From the NCBI GenBank assembly GCA_963811055.1, contig CAWEPQ010000019.1, positions 310,001-374,000 of the forward strand: a DNA stretch of 64,000 nt, written 5' to 3'. The notes beneath the pieces are model-generated. The model made no database searches and was not told where the DNA came from. It saw nothing but the letters and a program-made list of their open reading frames with translations. Position 1 is the first letter of the stretch. Every line of letters begins with the position of its first letter. The translations under genes were made by a program, and so were the position numbers. The DNA comes from JACVRW01 sp963811055 (GTDB lineage: Bacteria; Actinomycetota; Thermoleophilia; Solirubrobacterales; Thermoleophilaceae). This document shows positions 37,956-46,373 of this stretch, one piece after another.

Positions 37956-39130
37956 ACGAGCGCAGGCTGCGGCGGGAGCTGCGCGAACGGCCCGTGCCCG
38001 GTGAGAGCGAGGCCGCCGAGCGGACCCTCCGCGTGCTCCGCGCGGCCCATGCCGGCGCCGCCCCGGCCGCCGCTCGCCGCCGCCCCCTGCTGAGGCCGGC
38101 GCTGGCGCTCCTGCTCGCCCTGGCGGTGCTCGGGACCGTTCTGAGCCCGGCGGGAGCCGACGTCCGGCGCTGGATCGGCGACCGGCTCGACCCGGAGCCG
38201 TCCACCACGCTCGGGCCGCTGCCCGCCGAGGGACGATTGCTCGTGAGCTCGGGCACCGGCACCTCTGTGGTGAACGCGGACGGCTCGCTCCGGCGCCTGG
38301 GCGGCTACTCGAGCGCCGGCTGGTCGCCGCGGGGTCTCTTCGTGGTGACCACGCACGGGCGGCGCCTCTACGCCGTCGAGCCGGACGGCACCGTGCGCTG
38401 GTCGATCGTCCGGCCGGGCCCGGTTACCCACCCGGCCTGGTCGCCCGGCGACGGCTATCGCGTTGCGTACCTCGAGGGCGGCGATCTGAGGGTGGTGAGC
38501 GGCAACGGGCTCGGCGACGGTCGCGCGGCGGGCCCGGTGGCGCCGGTCACGCCGGCCTGGCGCCCCGGCGGTGGTCACGTGTTGAGCTACGCGACGCCCG
38601 GCGGCCGCATCGAGACCCGCGACGTGGACGGCGGGCGGCTGCTCTGGCGCACCCGCGTGGGGGAGCGGCCCGCGGAGCTTCAGTGGAGCGACCGCGGCGA
38701 CCGCCTGGTCGCGCTGACCGCCACCGGGGTGCGCACCTTCGGCCGCGATGGCGTCCCCGGCCCGAGCCGCGGCCTGCCGTCCGGGGCGGGCCATCGGGTG
38801 ATGGCACTCCACCCGTCCGGGCGGAGCGTCGCGGTGGCCGACTCCCGGGACGGAGTGGTGGGCCTGTCACTCACCCGTCCCGGCCGGACCCCCCGCACGC
38901 TGTTCGACGGCGAGGGCCGCTTCTCGGGCCTGGCCTGGTCCCCCGACGGCCGCTGGCTGCTCGCCGCCTGGCGCGATGCGGACCAGTGGGTGTTCATCGG
39001 CTCGCCGGGCGCGGGCCGAGGCGCCCCGGGCGCCCGCCGCGTGGTCACGTTCTCGAGGATCACCGAGCAGCTCGACCCGGCCGGTCGCGCGGACGGCTTC
39101 CCGCGCCTCCAGGGCTGGTGCTGCGGCTGA
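37952..39130 (+). CDS. Membrane-anchored beta-propeller protein, probable anti-sigma partner
   Basis: 392 aa. A cytoplasmic N-terminus of about 45 residues (MNERRLRRELRERPVPGESE), one membrane helix at about 48-68 (ALALLLALAVLGTVLSPAGA), then an extracytoplasmic beta-propeller with repeats of the SPDGRW type (AWSPGDGYRV, LHPSGRSVAVAD, AWSPDGRWLLAAW). Topology and translational coupling to the ECF sigma gene fit an anti-sigma factor whose outside domain senses a signal, but no zinc-binding anti-sigma motif (HxxxCxxC) is present, so this is an inference from position. Confidence 0.6.
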   Translation: MNERRLRRELRERPVPGESEAAERTLRVLRAAHAGAAPAAARRRPLLRPALALLLALAVLGTVLSPAGADVRRWIGDRLDPEPSTTLGPLPAEGRLLVSSGTGTSVVNADGSLRRLGGYSSAGWSPRGLFVVTTHGRRLYAVEPDGTVRWSIVRPGPVTHPAWSPGDGYRVAYLEGGDLRVVSGNGLGDGRAAGPVAPVTPAWRPGGGHVLSYATPGGRIETRDVDGGRLLWRTRVGERPAELQWSDRGDRLVALTATGVRTFGRDGVPGPSRGLPSGAGHRVMALHPSGRSVAVADSRDGVVGLSLTRPGRTPRTLFDGEGRFSGLAWSPDGRWLLAAWRDADQWVFIGSPGAGRGAPGARRVVTFSRITEQLDPAGRADGFPRLQGWCCG

Positions 39131-39140
39131 GCCCCGCCGC

Positions 39141-40136
39141 TCAGTCCGCCGCGGAGAGCTCGATCACTTCGTCGTCCAGGCGCACCGGCAGCGTCACGAG
39201 CCGCCGGTCGCGGGGCCGGTAGGCGGCGATCCGCCGGTTCTCCGCGGCCACGTAGAGCCACTCGCCCGACCGCGACCAGGCCAGCTTCCCGCGTGAGGCG
39301 GGAGCGGGGGCGGCGAGGAGCTCCACGGCGCCGTCGGCGGTGCGCACGAGCGCGATCCGCGTGCTGAATGGACGGCGCTCGCGGGCGGCGGCCACGGCGA
39401 GCAGGGACCCGTCGGGTGAGAGCGCGCCGCCGCTCGGGTTGAAGGACCAGGCGCGCGGCAGCCTTTGCGAGGAGAGGATCGGCCGCGGCCCCTCTAGGCG
39501 AAGGCGCCGGCAGCGCTCACCGCACCAGGCGGTCCGGTCGGCCGAGGCGGCCACCAGCCGGGAGCCGGGGGCGCGCCGGACCGCGCCGGTGCGGGGGTTC
39601 CAGATCCGGCCGTGGCCGCGATGCTCGAACACGATGCCGTCGGCCGTCGCGCCCCTCGGGTAACCCAGCGGCGGGCGGCGCCGCGTGCCGAACAGCACGC
39701 TGCCATCGGCCGCGACCTCGCGCACCCCGCTGAGCCTCGGTACCGGCCCCTTGTAACTGAATCGGATCACCCACAGCGATCCGCGGCGAGTGGCCGGAAG
39801 CACCTGTTGCGCGCCGCGGTCGATCACCCGCGGACGCCGGTCCATGCTCAGGTCGAGCGACATCAGCGCCATCCGGGCGCGGTCGCTGCCGAGGAAGAGC
39901 ACCTCTCCGGCGCCGGACATGAGCGGACCGTGGCACAGGGTGCCTCCGGGCAGCCGGCGCTCTTTGATCGCTCCGGTCGCGACGTCCAGGACGGCCACGC
40001 GCTCAGGCGGGTGCAGGCCGAGGACGAGGTGGCCGCGGGGCATGTCCGCGGGTGCCGCCTCGGGTGTCGATTGGGTCGTGGAGCCGAGGAGGGCCGCCGA
40101 CGCGAGCGTGGCGGCGGCCACGTAGAAGGTTCTCAT
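39141..40136 (-). CDS. Secreted beta-propeller-like protein
   Basis: 331 aa, signal peptide 1-20 (MRTFYVAAATLASAALLGS). The mature protein has repeated short strands resembling WD40/TolB-type propellers (LSPDGSLLAVAA, KLAWSRSGEWLYVAAE). It converges on the sigma-partner propeller gene (10 bases between stops) and shares its style, so it may have arisen by duplication of that propeller or may interact with it. Start ATG 40136 is preceded by TATAGG with a 4-base gap. Confidence 0.6.
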   Translation of the reverse strand: MRTFYVAAATLASAALLGSTTQSTPEAAPADMPRGHLVLGLHPPERVAVLDVATGAIKERRLPGGTLCHGPLMSGAGEVLFLGSDRARMALMSLDLSMDRRPRVIDRGAQQVLPATRRGSLWVIRFSYKGPVPRLSGVREVAADGSVLFGTRRRPPLGYPRGATADGIVFEHRGHGRIWNPRTGAVRRAPGSRLVAASADRTAWCGERCRRLRLEGPRPILSSQRLPRAWSFNPSGGALSPDGSLLAVAAARERRPFSTRIALVRTADGAVELLAAPAPASRGKLAWSRSGEWLYVAAENRRIAAYRPRDRRLVTLPVRLDDEVIELSAAD

Positions 40137-40175
40137 GCCCCCTATACGGCGCCTGGTGGCGCGGAGGTTCCGGCG

Positions 40176-40754
40176 TTAGGACGCGAGCGCCGTCTGCGAA
40201 GGCGTTCCGCCGCCGCGCGCGGGCGGACTCGCCGCGCGCAGGAAGAAGACGTTGAAGCGGCCGATCGCGATCTCGTCACCGTCGTCGAGCTCGGCGAGCT
40301 CGACCCGCTCTCCGTTCAGGAACACGCCGTTGAGGCTCCGGTCGTCCAGGATCCGGGCGCCGCCCTCGGGGTCGCGGTAGAGGAGGGCGTGCCGGCGGGA
40401 GACCGTCGGGTCGTCGAAGCGAAGATCGGCCGAGAGGCTGCGCCCCACCCGCGTCCACCCCGGTTCGAGCGGCAGGACCTCGGCCTCGTCGTCACCGGCG
40501 AAGGCCAGGTAGTCGCCGGGCTCGTCGATCCCGTCGCGGGCCGCGGTGAGCCATCCGGGCTTGCCCGCCACCTGATGGTGGTCGGCGGGGCGCTGGTCCG
40601 TCTCGAAAAGGAGCGCGCGGCGGAAGGTCCGGCCACCGCAGTCCGGGCACTCCGGAAGCGGATCACGCTCTCTGAGCGCCAGGGCGAACCCACAGCCTTC
40701 ACATCGGAAGGAGCCCGCCCCCACGAGCGTTCCGGCACTGAATGCATCCGTCAT
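40176..40754 (-). CDS. Zinc-ribbon FHA-domain protein
   Basis: 192 aa from ATG 40754 (MTDAFSAGTLVGAGSFRC). N-terminal zinc ribbon with CEGCG and CPDCGG (about residues 18-45). C-terminal FHA domain: TRVGRSLSADLRFDDPTVSRRHALLY and RSLNGVFLNGERV carry the conserved Gly-Arg, Ser-x-x-His and Asn-Gly phosphothreonine-binding features. It probably binds a phosphorylated partner of a Ser/Thr kinase not encoded here. An in-frame ATG at 40796 would add 14 residues; GAGGGG lies upstream of 40754. Confidence 0.75.
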   Translation of the reverse strand: MTDAFSAGTLVGAGSFRCEGCGFALALRERDPLPECPDCGGRTFRRALLFETDQRPADHHQVAGKPGWLTAARDGIDEPGDYLAFAGDDEAEVLPLEPGWTRVGRSLSADLRFDDPTVSRRHALLYRDPEGGARILDDRSLNGVFLNGERVELAELDDGDEIAIGRFNVFFLRAASPPARGGGTPSQTALAS

Positions 40755-40927
40755 TTGCGTCCCCTCGGCCAGGAACTGGCGATGGTAACGAGTCATCCGA
40801 GTACTGAGCCTTATTCGGGAGGCTTCCTCGCTATTTGCGCAGTCCTTCGCCTCAATGGTGCAAGCAGGCGCCTGCGGTGAGCCGGATCGTCCCTCTTGGC
40901 AGGAGGCGCAGGAGAGGCGGTCCAGGC

Positions 40928-41185
40928 GTGGAACAGGCGGTCATGCCCGACATGTCCCAGCTCCTGATCCGAACCTGCCTAGGCGCCACCCACTCGGGCG
41001 CCGAGTCCTGCGGCGACTGTCGCCGGACCCCACTCGCCGGCGAGCACCTCCACCGGCTCGAGTCCGGCAAGGTGCTCTGCGAGCTGTGCTTCGCCGGCCT
41101 GCCCGACGAGCATCGGCTGGCGGTGCGGTCGGATCGCGTCCGCGCGGGCGAGCGCCGGCTGGCGGTTGCGCCCATGGCCGCCTAG
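40928..41185 (+). CDS. Small zinc-ribbon protein, about 85 aa
   Basis: Read from GTG 40928 (AGGAGAGG lies 10 bases upstream) or ATG 40943. Cysteines form SCGDCRR and LCELCFAG separated by about 20 residues, a CxxC-x(n)-CxxC ribbon; the rest is basic (RVRAGERRLAV). It may bind DNA, RNA or a protein. This ribbon differs from the WLRPT type at 1.6 and 5.5 kb. Function unknown. Confidence 0.55.
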   Translation: MEQAVMPDMSQLLIRTCLGATHSGAESCGDCRRTPLAGEHLHRLESGKVLCELCFAGLPDEHRLAVRSDRVRAGERRLAVAPMAA

Positions 41186-41208
41186 CGCGCAGATAGAGAT
41201 CTCAGCCG

Positions 41209-41214
41209 TAGACT
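41209..41214 (+). promoter_or_regulatory. -10 box of the SRPBCC gene (leaderless)
   Basis: TAGACT followed by 7 bases and GTG 41222. Confidence 0.5.
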
Positions 41215-41221
41215 GCGCGCC

Positions 41222-41785
41222 GTGCGTCAGGTCACGGTCGACACTCATATCTCCGCCCCGCGTGAGGCCCTGTTCGACTTCGTGAGCGACCTGGCGGGCC
41301 GCCCGGCCTACATGGACCATTTTCTCGACGACTACCGGCTCGCGCGAGCGAACCCGGTGGGCCAGGGGGCGGCCGCCCGCTTCCGCCTCAAGGCGCCGAT
41401 GGCCAGCCAGTACGCGGAGCTCCGGATCGAGAAGATGGACCGCCCCCGGCAGATCGTCGAGGAGCTGCGCGTCGGGCGGCGCGGTCGCAACCGCTCGGTC
41501 GCCGTCTACGACTTCACGCACGAGGGCCCCAACCAGACGCACGTGGAGCTCACCATGTACAGCGAGCCGGCCACGGCGGTGGACCGGTTCCGGGAGATAG
41601 GCGCCGCCTGGTGGGTGCGCCGGAGGACCAAGAAGGCTCTCGAGCGCCTGCGCCGGATCTTCGAGGAGCCGCAGGACGGGCCCCTCAAGCGAGCGACCAT
41701 CGCCGGATACGAGGGCGCCAAGGCCGCGCGCTTCGGCGCGCACACGGGTATGGACCCGTCACGGGCGCCCCGTCAGGGCTCCTAA
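41222..41785 (+). CDS. SRPBCC (START/polyketide-cyclase-like) protein
   Basis: 187 aa from GTG 41222. The start RQVTVDTHISAPREALFDFVSDLAGRPAYMDHF and the pattern of strands ending in a long C-terminal helix (TAVDRFREIGAAWWVRRRTKKALERL) match the SRPBCC hydrophobic-pocket fold. Ligand unknown. A leaderless -10 box lies 7 bases upstream. The lipoprotein gene follows after 16 bases with its own -10 box. Confidence 0.75.
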   Translation: MRQVTVDTHISAPREALFDFVSDLAGRPAYMDHFLDDYRLARANPVGQGAAARFRLKAPMASQYAELRIEKMDRPRQIVEELRVGRRGRNRSVAVYDFTHEGPNQTHVELTMYSEPATAVDRFREIGAAWWVRRRTKKALERLRRIFEEPQDGPLKRATIAGYEGAKAARFGAHTGMDPSRAPRQGS

Positions 41786-41791
41786 TAGACT
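41786..41791 (+). promoter_or_regulatory. -10 box of the lipoprotein gene
   Basis: TAGACT followed by 10 bases and ATG 41802; the 5' untranslated part would be 2-4 bases. Confidence 0.4.
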
Positions 41792-41801
41792 GCCGGACCC
41801 G

Positions 41802-42353
41802 ATGGTCCTGCGCCGCGCCATGATTGCCGCCGCCTGCGTCCTGGCGCTAGCCCTGAGTGGGGCGGTCGCAGGGTGTGGGGAAGACGAGCAGGGAGTCGAC
41901 GAGCCGGCCCGCGAGGGACTCGCACTCGAGCTCGACGGGATCGAGTACAACGTCTTCATCACCCGTCAGCTGAACACGGCGATCCCGCCCGACAGCGCGT
42001 ACTACGACGGGCCGCCCGCCGACAAGGACGAGACGTTCTACGGCGTGTTCATCCGGGCCTGCAACCGCACCGACGAGCCGCAGACGCCCACCGACTTCTT
42101 CAAGATCACCGACAACCAGGAGAACGAGTTCCTGCCGGTCACGCTCCCCGACGACAGCCCGTTCGCGTTCCACGCCGTCGAGCTGAAGCCGGACGAGTGC
42201 ATCCCGGAGGCGGGGAGCGTCGCCCAGCTTGGTCCCGCCAACGCGTCCCTCCTCCTGTTCAAGCTGCCGCTCACCACGACCGAGAACCGGCCACTCGAGC
42301 TCGAGATCGAAGGGGAGGGCTCCAACAAGCTCACCTACGAGCTCGACATCTGA
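41802..42353 (+). CDS. Secreted lipoprotein, 183 aa
   Basis: Lipobox VAGC with Cys 25 after a short basic/hydrophobic signal (MVLRRAMIAAACVLALALSG), so it is processed by Lgt and Lsp. The mature domain is acidic and beta-rich (DETFYGVFIRACNRTDEPQTP), similar in style to DUF4352-type immunoglobulin-like surface domains, but I cannot confirm the family. It converges with the penicillin-binding protein gene (5 bases between stops). Confidence 0.65.
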   Translation: MVLRRAMIAAACVLALALSGAVAGCGEDEQGVDEPAREGLALELDGIEYNVFITRQLNTAIPPDSAYYDGPPADKDETFYGVFIRACNRTDEPQTPTDFFKITDNQENEFLPVTLPDDSPFAFHAVELKPDECIPEAGSVAQLGPANASLLLFKLPLTTTENRPLELEIEGEGSNKLTYELDI

Positions 42354-42358
42354 GCCGC

Positions 42359-44050
42359 TCACCTCCCCAGAGCCTGCTCCAGCACCAGCCGGGCCGCCGG
42401 GGCCGCGGTCTCGCCTCCGGCCCCCGCGCGCACGAGCATCACGGCCACCGCTATCCGCGGGCGCCGTGCCGGCGCGTAGGCGGTGAACCAGGCGTCGGTA
42501 TTGGATCCGTCGTCCGGCGGCTGCTCCTCCTCGGCCTCGGGCCCCCGCGTGTCCTCGAGCTCCGCGGTGCCCGTCTTGCCGGCCACCACAACTCCGGGGA
42601 TGGCCGCCGCGGTGCCGGTGCCGTAGGCCACCACCGCGCGCATCATCCTCCCGAGGATGCGCGCCACCCGGCGTGAGGTCACGCGGACCCTGATCGGCGC
42701 TCGTCCCGCCTCCAGGCTCGGCTCGATGCGCACCCCGCCGGACCCCACCGTCTGCGCCACCGACGCCAGGCGCAGTGGCGTGGCCAGCACCTTCCCCTGG
42801 CCGATTGCGGTGGACCCCACCTCGAGCGGGGACACGATCTCCTCGGCCTGCGGGATCGTGCTCGGCGCCTCACCCAGCACCACGGGCGGCGCGTTCCACC
42901 CGTAGCGAAGGGCGGCGTCCACGAGCCGGCGGGCGCCGATCTTCACGCCCAATGGCGCGAACACGGAGTTGCACGAGTGCGCGAAGCTGTCCCGGAAGCT
43001 CCCGCCGCAGAACTCTCCGTTCGCGTTCTCGAGCTCCACTCCGTCCACGATCGCGGCGGTCTCGACCGGGAACATGGTGCTCGGCCGCACAGCGCGCGCC
43101 TCCAGCGCCGCGGTGGCGGTCACGATCTTGAATGTGGATCCCGGGGGCTGCGGTGCCGAGAAGGCGATGCCGGCCAGGGCGCGGATCTCGCCGGTGCGCG
43201 GGTCGATGGCGGCGATACCGCCCAGGCGGCCCGCCAGCGCGGCCACCGCGGACTCCTGGAGGTCCGTGTCGATCGTCGTCCGGACCGGTCTGGCGCTGCG
43301 GGGCCTGGCCGTGCCGAGCACGCGGTTTCCGGCCCGAAGCTCTCCGCCCGGTACCCCTGCCAGACGGCCCTCGAAGGCGCGCTCGAGGCCGTTCTGCCCG
43401 ACCGGCCAGTCGCGCGGGAAGCCGCGGGCGTAGAGCCCGTTGCGGTCGGCGGTGCGCGTGGCCGGTGCCAGCACGCCCGCCACCGAGGCGGCCAGGCCGC
43501 CGAGTGGCGAGCTTCTGGCCTCGGCGCCGCCCTCGGCCAGCACCTCCCCGTCGCGCGCCAGCAGCGACGCGCGCACCGGCGGCCGGCTGCGTCTGGAGAG
43601 GCGCGTGCCCCCGGGCATGCCCGGGAAGGTGAGACTCGGGTCCCAGGCCACCTGCTCATCGCGGACGGGCACGAGCAGGCGGCCCTTGATCGGGCCGAAT
43701 ACCCGGGTGTGCACCGCCACGGGCACCTCCACCGAGCCGTCGCGCTCGCCCACCGGCTCACCGGCGGCCACCCGGGTGACCGTGGCCGTGGCGGCGGAGC
43801 GCGCGTACGCCCGCCGGAAGGCCGGCAGCGAATAGGCCGCGCGCGAGCGCTCGTCGAGGAGCGCGTACATCGCGGGTAGATCGAAGCGCTGCCAGGCGCG
43901 GGTGAAGTCCTGTGCCGTGCGCTCCGAGGTGGACGGCGCCCCGGAGCCGACCATGATCCCGGCCACGAGCGCGAGCACGGCCAGCACCCCGACAGCGGGC
44001 AGCGCGCGGAAGATCAGGCGCCTGCGGCGCTCGGGACCAAGCTCTCTCAC
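42359..44050 (-). CDS. Class B penicillin-binding protein (transpeptidase)
   Basis: 563 aa. One N-terminal membrane helix (RALPAVGVLAVLALVAGIMV), an NTF2-like (MecA-N type) domain, a PBP dimerisation domain, and a transpeptidase domain with SxxK (STFK in PPGSTFKIVTA), SxN (SCN in FAHSCNSVF) and KTG (VVAGKTGTAEL). All three catalytic motifs are intact, so it should cross-link peptidoglycan and be targeted by beta-lactams. Several actinobacterial PBPs have this architecture. GTG 44050 start; TAGGAT at 44071-44066 may be its -10 box. It diverges from the MarP-like gene. Confidence 0.9.
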   Translation of the reverse strand: MRELGPERRRRLIFRALPAVGVLAVLALVAGIMVGSGAPSTSERTAQDFTRAWQRFDLPAMYALLDERSRAAYSLPAFRRAYARSAATATVTRVAAGEPVGERDGSVEVPVAVHTRVFGPIKGRLLVPVRDEQVAWDPSLTFPGMPGGTRLSRRSRPPVRASLLARDGEVLAEGGAEARSSPLGGLAASVAGVLAPATRTADRNGLYARGFPRDWPVGQNGLERAFEGRLAGVPGGELRAGNRVLGTARPRSARPVRTTIDTDLQESAVAALAGRLGGIAAIDPRTGEIRALAGIAFSAPQPPGSTFKIVTATAALEARAVRPSTMFPVETAAIVDGVELENANGEFCGGSFRDSFAHSCNSVFAPLGVKIGARRLVDAALRYGWNAPPVVLGEAPSTIPQAEEIVSPLEVGSTAIGQGKVLATPLRLASVAQTVGSGGVRIEPSLEAGRAPIRVRVTSRRVARILGRMMRAVVAYGTGTAAAIPGVVVAGKTGTAELEDTRGPEAEEEQPPDDGSNTDAWFTAYAPARRPRIAVAVMLVRAGAGGETAAPAARLVLEQALGR

Positions 44051-44117
44051 GGGCGAGCGGACTCGATCCTAGCCCCAGCAGGGCGCCGCAACACGGGCGC
44101 TACGCTCACCCCGGCGT

Positions 44118-45266
44118 GTGACCCTGCTCGACTGGATCATCGTCTCCTTCGTTGCGCTCATGGCCGTTTGGGGCTACGCGCAGGGTCTCATCGTGGGCGC
44201 GCTGTCGCTCGCCGGCTTCCTGGGTGGCGCGTTCGCGGGCTCGCGGCTCGGGCCGCTGCTGCTCGAGGAGGGCTCGCATTCGCCCTATGCGCCGCTGTTC
44301 GCGCTCGTGGGCGCGCTGGTGCTCGGCGGAGTGCTCGCCTCGACGTTCGAGATGCTGGGCTTCAGGCTGCGCGGCCGGCTGCCCGGAGGACTCGGCCTGC
44401 TGGACGGAGTCGGCGGAGCGGTGCTCGTGGCCGCGCTCGGGCTCGGCGTGGCCTGGATCGGCGGTGCCGTGGCGCTCAACACGCCGGGCGCGCGCGAGCT
44501 GCGCGAGCCGATCCAGCGCTCGGCGATCCTCACCGAGCTGAACGAGCGGCTGCCGCCCTCGGGCGTGGTGCTCAAGGCGCTGGCGCGCTTCGACGCGTTC
44601 CCGCGTATCGAGGGCCCCGACCCGGGCGTGGGGCCGCCCGACTCCAAGATCGCCCGCGATCGCGACGTGGCGCGCGCGGGCCGCAGCGTGGTCAAGGTGC
44701 TGGGCACCGCCTGCGGGCTGGGCGTGCAGGGCAGTGGCTGGCTGGCGGCCGACGGCCTGGTGGTCACGAACGCCCACGTGGTGGCGGGCCAGGACGACAC
44801 CACCGTCGAGCTCCGCGGGGAGGACCCGTCGGTGGACGCTCAGGCCGTCTGGTTCGACCCGCGCAACGACCTCGCGCTGCTGCGGGTGCCGGACCTGGAG
44901 GGCGAGCCGGCCCTTCCCATGCGCCGCGATACCCCGCGCGGGACGGGCGCCGCGATCCTGGGCTTCCCGGAGAACGGCCCCTACGACGTGCGCCCGGCAC
45001 GGCTGGGGCAGACAGAGACCGTGTTCACCCAGGACGCCTACGGCCGCGGCCCCGTGAGGCGCGAGATCACCGCTCTGCGCGGACGGGTGCGCTCGGGCAA
45101 CTCCGGCGGACCGGTTGTGGACGGAGCGGGGCGCGTGCTCACGACCATCTTCGCGGCGAGCGTCTCGGACGGCGGCCGGTCCGGCTTCGGTGTGTCCGAC
45201 TCGGTGGTGAGGGACGCGCTCCGAAGCGCCCGCGGCCCGGTGGACACCGGGCCCTGCGTGCGTTGA
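44118..45266 (+). CDS. MarP-like membrane serine protease (CvpA + trypsin-like)
   Basis: 382 aa. Residues 1-120 form a CvpA-type membrane domain with about four helices. A linker leads to a chymotrypsin-fold periplasmic protease: His in VVTNAHVVAG, Asp in DPRNDLALLRV, Ser in SGNSGGPVVDG. Mycobacterial MarP has this architecture and protects cells from acid and oxidative stress by activating peptidoglycan hydrolase RipA. Orthology is likely but not proven. The neighbouring PBP and the M23 protein elsewhere in the window make a wall-remodelling role sensible. GTG 44118; TACGCT at 44101-44106 is the nearest -10 box. Confidence 0.85.
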   Translation: MTLLDWIIVSFVALMAVWGYAQGLIVGALSLAGFLGGAFAGSRLGPLLLEEGSHSPYAPLFALVGALVLGGVLASTFEMLGFRLRGRLPGGLGLLDGVGGAVLVAALGLGVAWIGGAVALNTPGARELREPIQRSAILTELNERLPPSGVVLKALARFDAFPRIEGPDPGVGPPDSKIARDRDVARAGRSVVKVLGTACGLGVQGSGWLAADGLVVTNAHVVAGQDDTTVELRGEDPSVDAQAVWFDPRNDLALLRVPDLEGEPALPMRRDTPRGTGAAILGFPENGPYDVRPARLGQTETVFTQDAYGRGPVRREITALRGRVRSGNSGGPVVDGAGRVLTTIFAASVSDGGRSGFGVSDSVVRDALRSARGPVDTGPCVR

Positions 45267-45279
45267 CGGCCGCCCTCGC

Positions 45280-45285
45280 TACAAC
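45280..45285 (+). promoter_or_regulatory. -10 box of the lysyl-oxidase-like gene (leaderless)
   Basis: TACAAC followed by 8 bases and GTG 45294. Confidence 0.35.
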
Positions 45286-45293
45286 TCCGACCC

Positions 45294-46133
45294 GTGCTCG
45301 CCACCACAGCAGCCATGCTCGCCGCCTCGGTCCTCGGCGGCGGCGCCCCGCCGGAGCCGCCCGCGGGCACCCCTCCCGACCGCACGGCGGTGGACCCCAA
45401 CCCGTGCCTTCCCCCGTTCGCGCGGGTGTTCAGGTGCCCCGACCTCGTCATGCGCCGCCCGCACGGGATGTACTTGGAGCGGAGCGGCGGCCGGACGCGG
45501 CTGCGGGCGGGCAACTCGATCGACAACATCGGCCGCGGGCCGGCCGAGCTGCGCGGCACGCGGATCGGACCGCGCTTCATGGAGGCCCATCAGCGGATCT
45601 ACACGCGCAAGGGCCGCAAGCGCGTGCGCGTCCGCACCGGCGGCAGGCTCCAGTACAAGCTCGCGCACCAGGGCCTGCACTGGTGGAAGTGGTACAACGC
45701 CGCGCGCTTCGAGCTCTGGCGCGTGGACGGCCGCGGGCGCCGGACGCGGCGTGTGCGCGTGGGCCCCAAGGTGGCCTACTGCCTGCGCGACCTGCGCCGC
45801 ACCCGGCCGGGTGTGCCGCGCTCGCCGGCCACCGCCATCTATCCCGCCTGCGACACCTATCCGGCACGCAAGGCCGTGACCCTCGGCACCTCGCCCGGGT
45901 GGTCGGACATCTACCCGCCCAGCTATCCCGAGCAGTACATCGACGTGACCGGGCTGCGCGGATGCTTCGCCTACGTGCACATCGCCGACCCGCGCAACGT
46001 GATCTACGAGGCCAGCGAGGACAACAACGAGGCGCAGGTGATCGTGCGCCTCCCGTTCAAGTCGGCCACACGCAGGCTCGGCTGCCGGGGACGCGACCGC
46101 GGACGGCCGCTGTATCCGTGGGAGGGGTACTAG
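45294..46133 (+). CDS. Secreted lysyl-oxidase-like protein
   Basis: 279 aa from GTG 45294. A short signal sequence (VLATTAAMLAASVLGGG), then a lysyl-oxidase-type domain: NSIDNIGRGPAEL, the HQGLHWWKWYNAARFELW copper-site region, KVAYCLRD, PACDTYPARKAVTLG, GWSDIYPP, and IDVTGLRGCFAYVHIADPRNVIYE followed by EDNNEAQ. Lysyl oxidases use copper and a quinone cofactor to oxidise lysine. Here the HxHWH copper site reads HQGLHWWKW, so activity is uncertain. The GWSD and NN motifs support the family. Confidence 0.75.
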   Translation: MLATTAAMLAASVLGGGAPPEPPAGTPPDRTAVDPNPCLPPFARVFRCPDLVMRRPHGMYLERSGGRTRLRAGNSIDNIGRGPAELRGTRIGPRFMEAHQRIYTRKGRKRVRVRTGGRLQYKLAHQGLHWWKWYNAARFELWRVDGRGRRTRRVRVGPKVAYCLRDLRRTRPGVPRSPATAIYPACDTYPARKAVTLGTSPGWSDIYPPSYPEQYIDVTGLRGCFAYVHIADPRNVIYEASEDNNEAQVIVRLPFKSATRRLGCRGRDRGRPLYPWEGY

Positions 46134-46249
46134 GGCCTGGACGTGCGCCGGGCCGTTGCGCGTTCGCTGCTGCGAGCGCGACGGGAGCGTCACGACTTGC
46201 GCACTTGGTCGCCGTGGCCGGGGGCACGGGCGGCAGCTGTGTCATCTAA

Positions 46250-46266
46250 GTGTCGTGTGACGACAC
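46250..46266. repeat. Perfect inverted repeat in intergenic region
   Basis: GTGTCGT, spacer GTG, ACGACAC: 7-bp arms. It lies 117 bases past the lysyl-oxidase-like stop and 108 bases past the FAD oxidoreductase stop, so it may be a terminator between the converging genes or an operator. The rest of 46134-46373 shows nothing else. Confidence 0.35.
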
Positions 46267-46373
46267 CAAAGCGCCACAGCGCCTAGGCCGCGTAACGGGA
46301 GGCCGATCGTGTAACACCCCGGGCGCCGAGGCCGCCGCCGCTCCCTCACTGCAATCCGTTAACGCTCGGCGCC

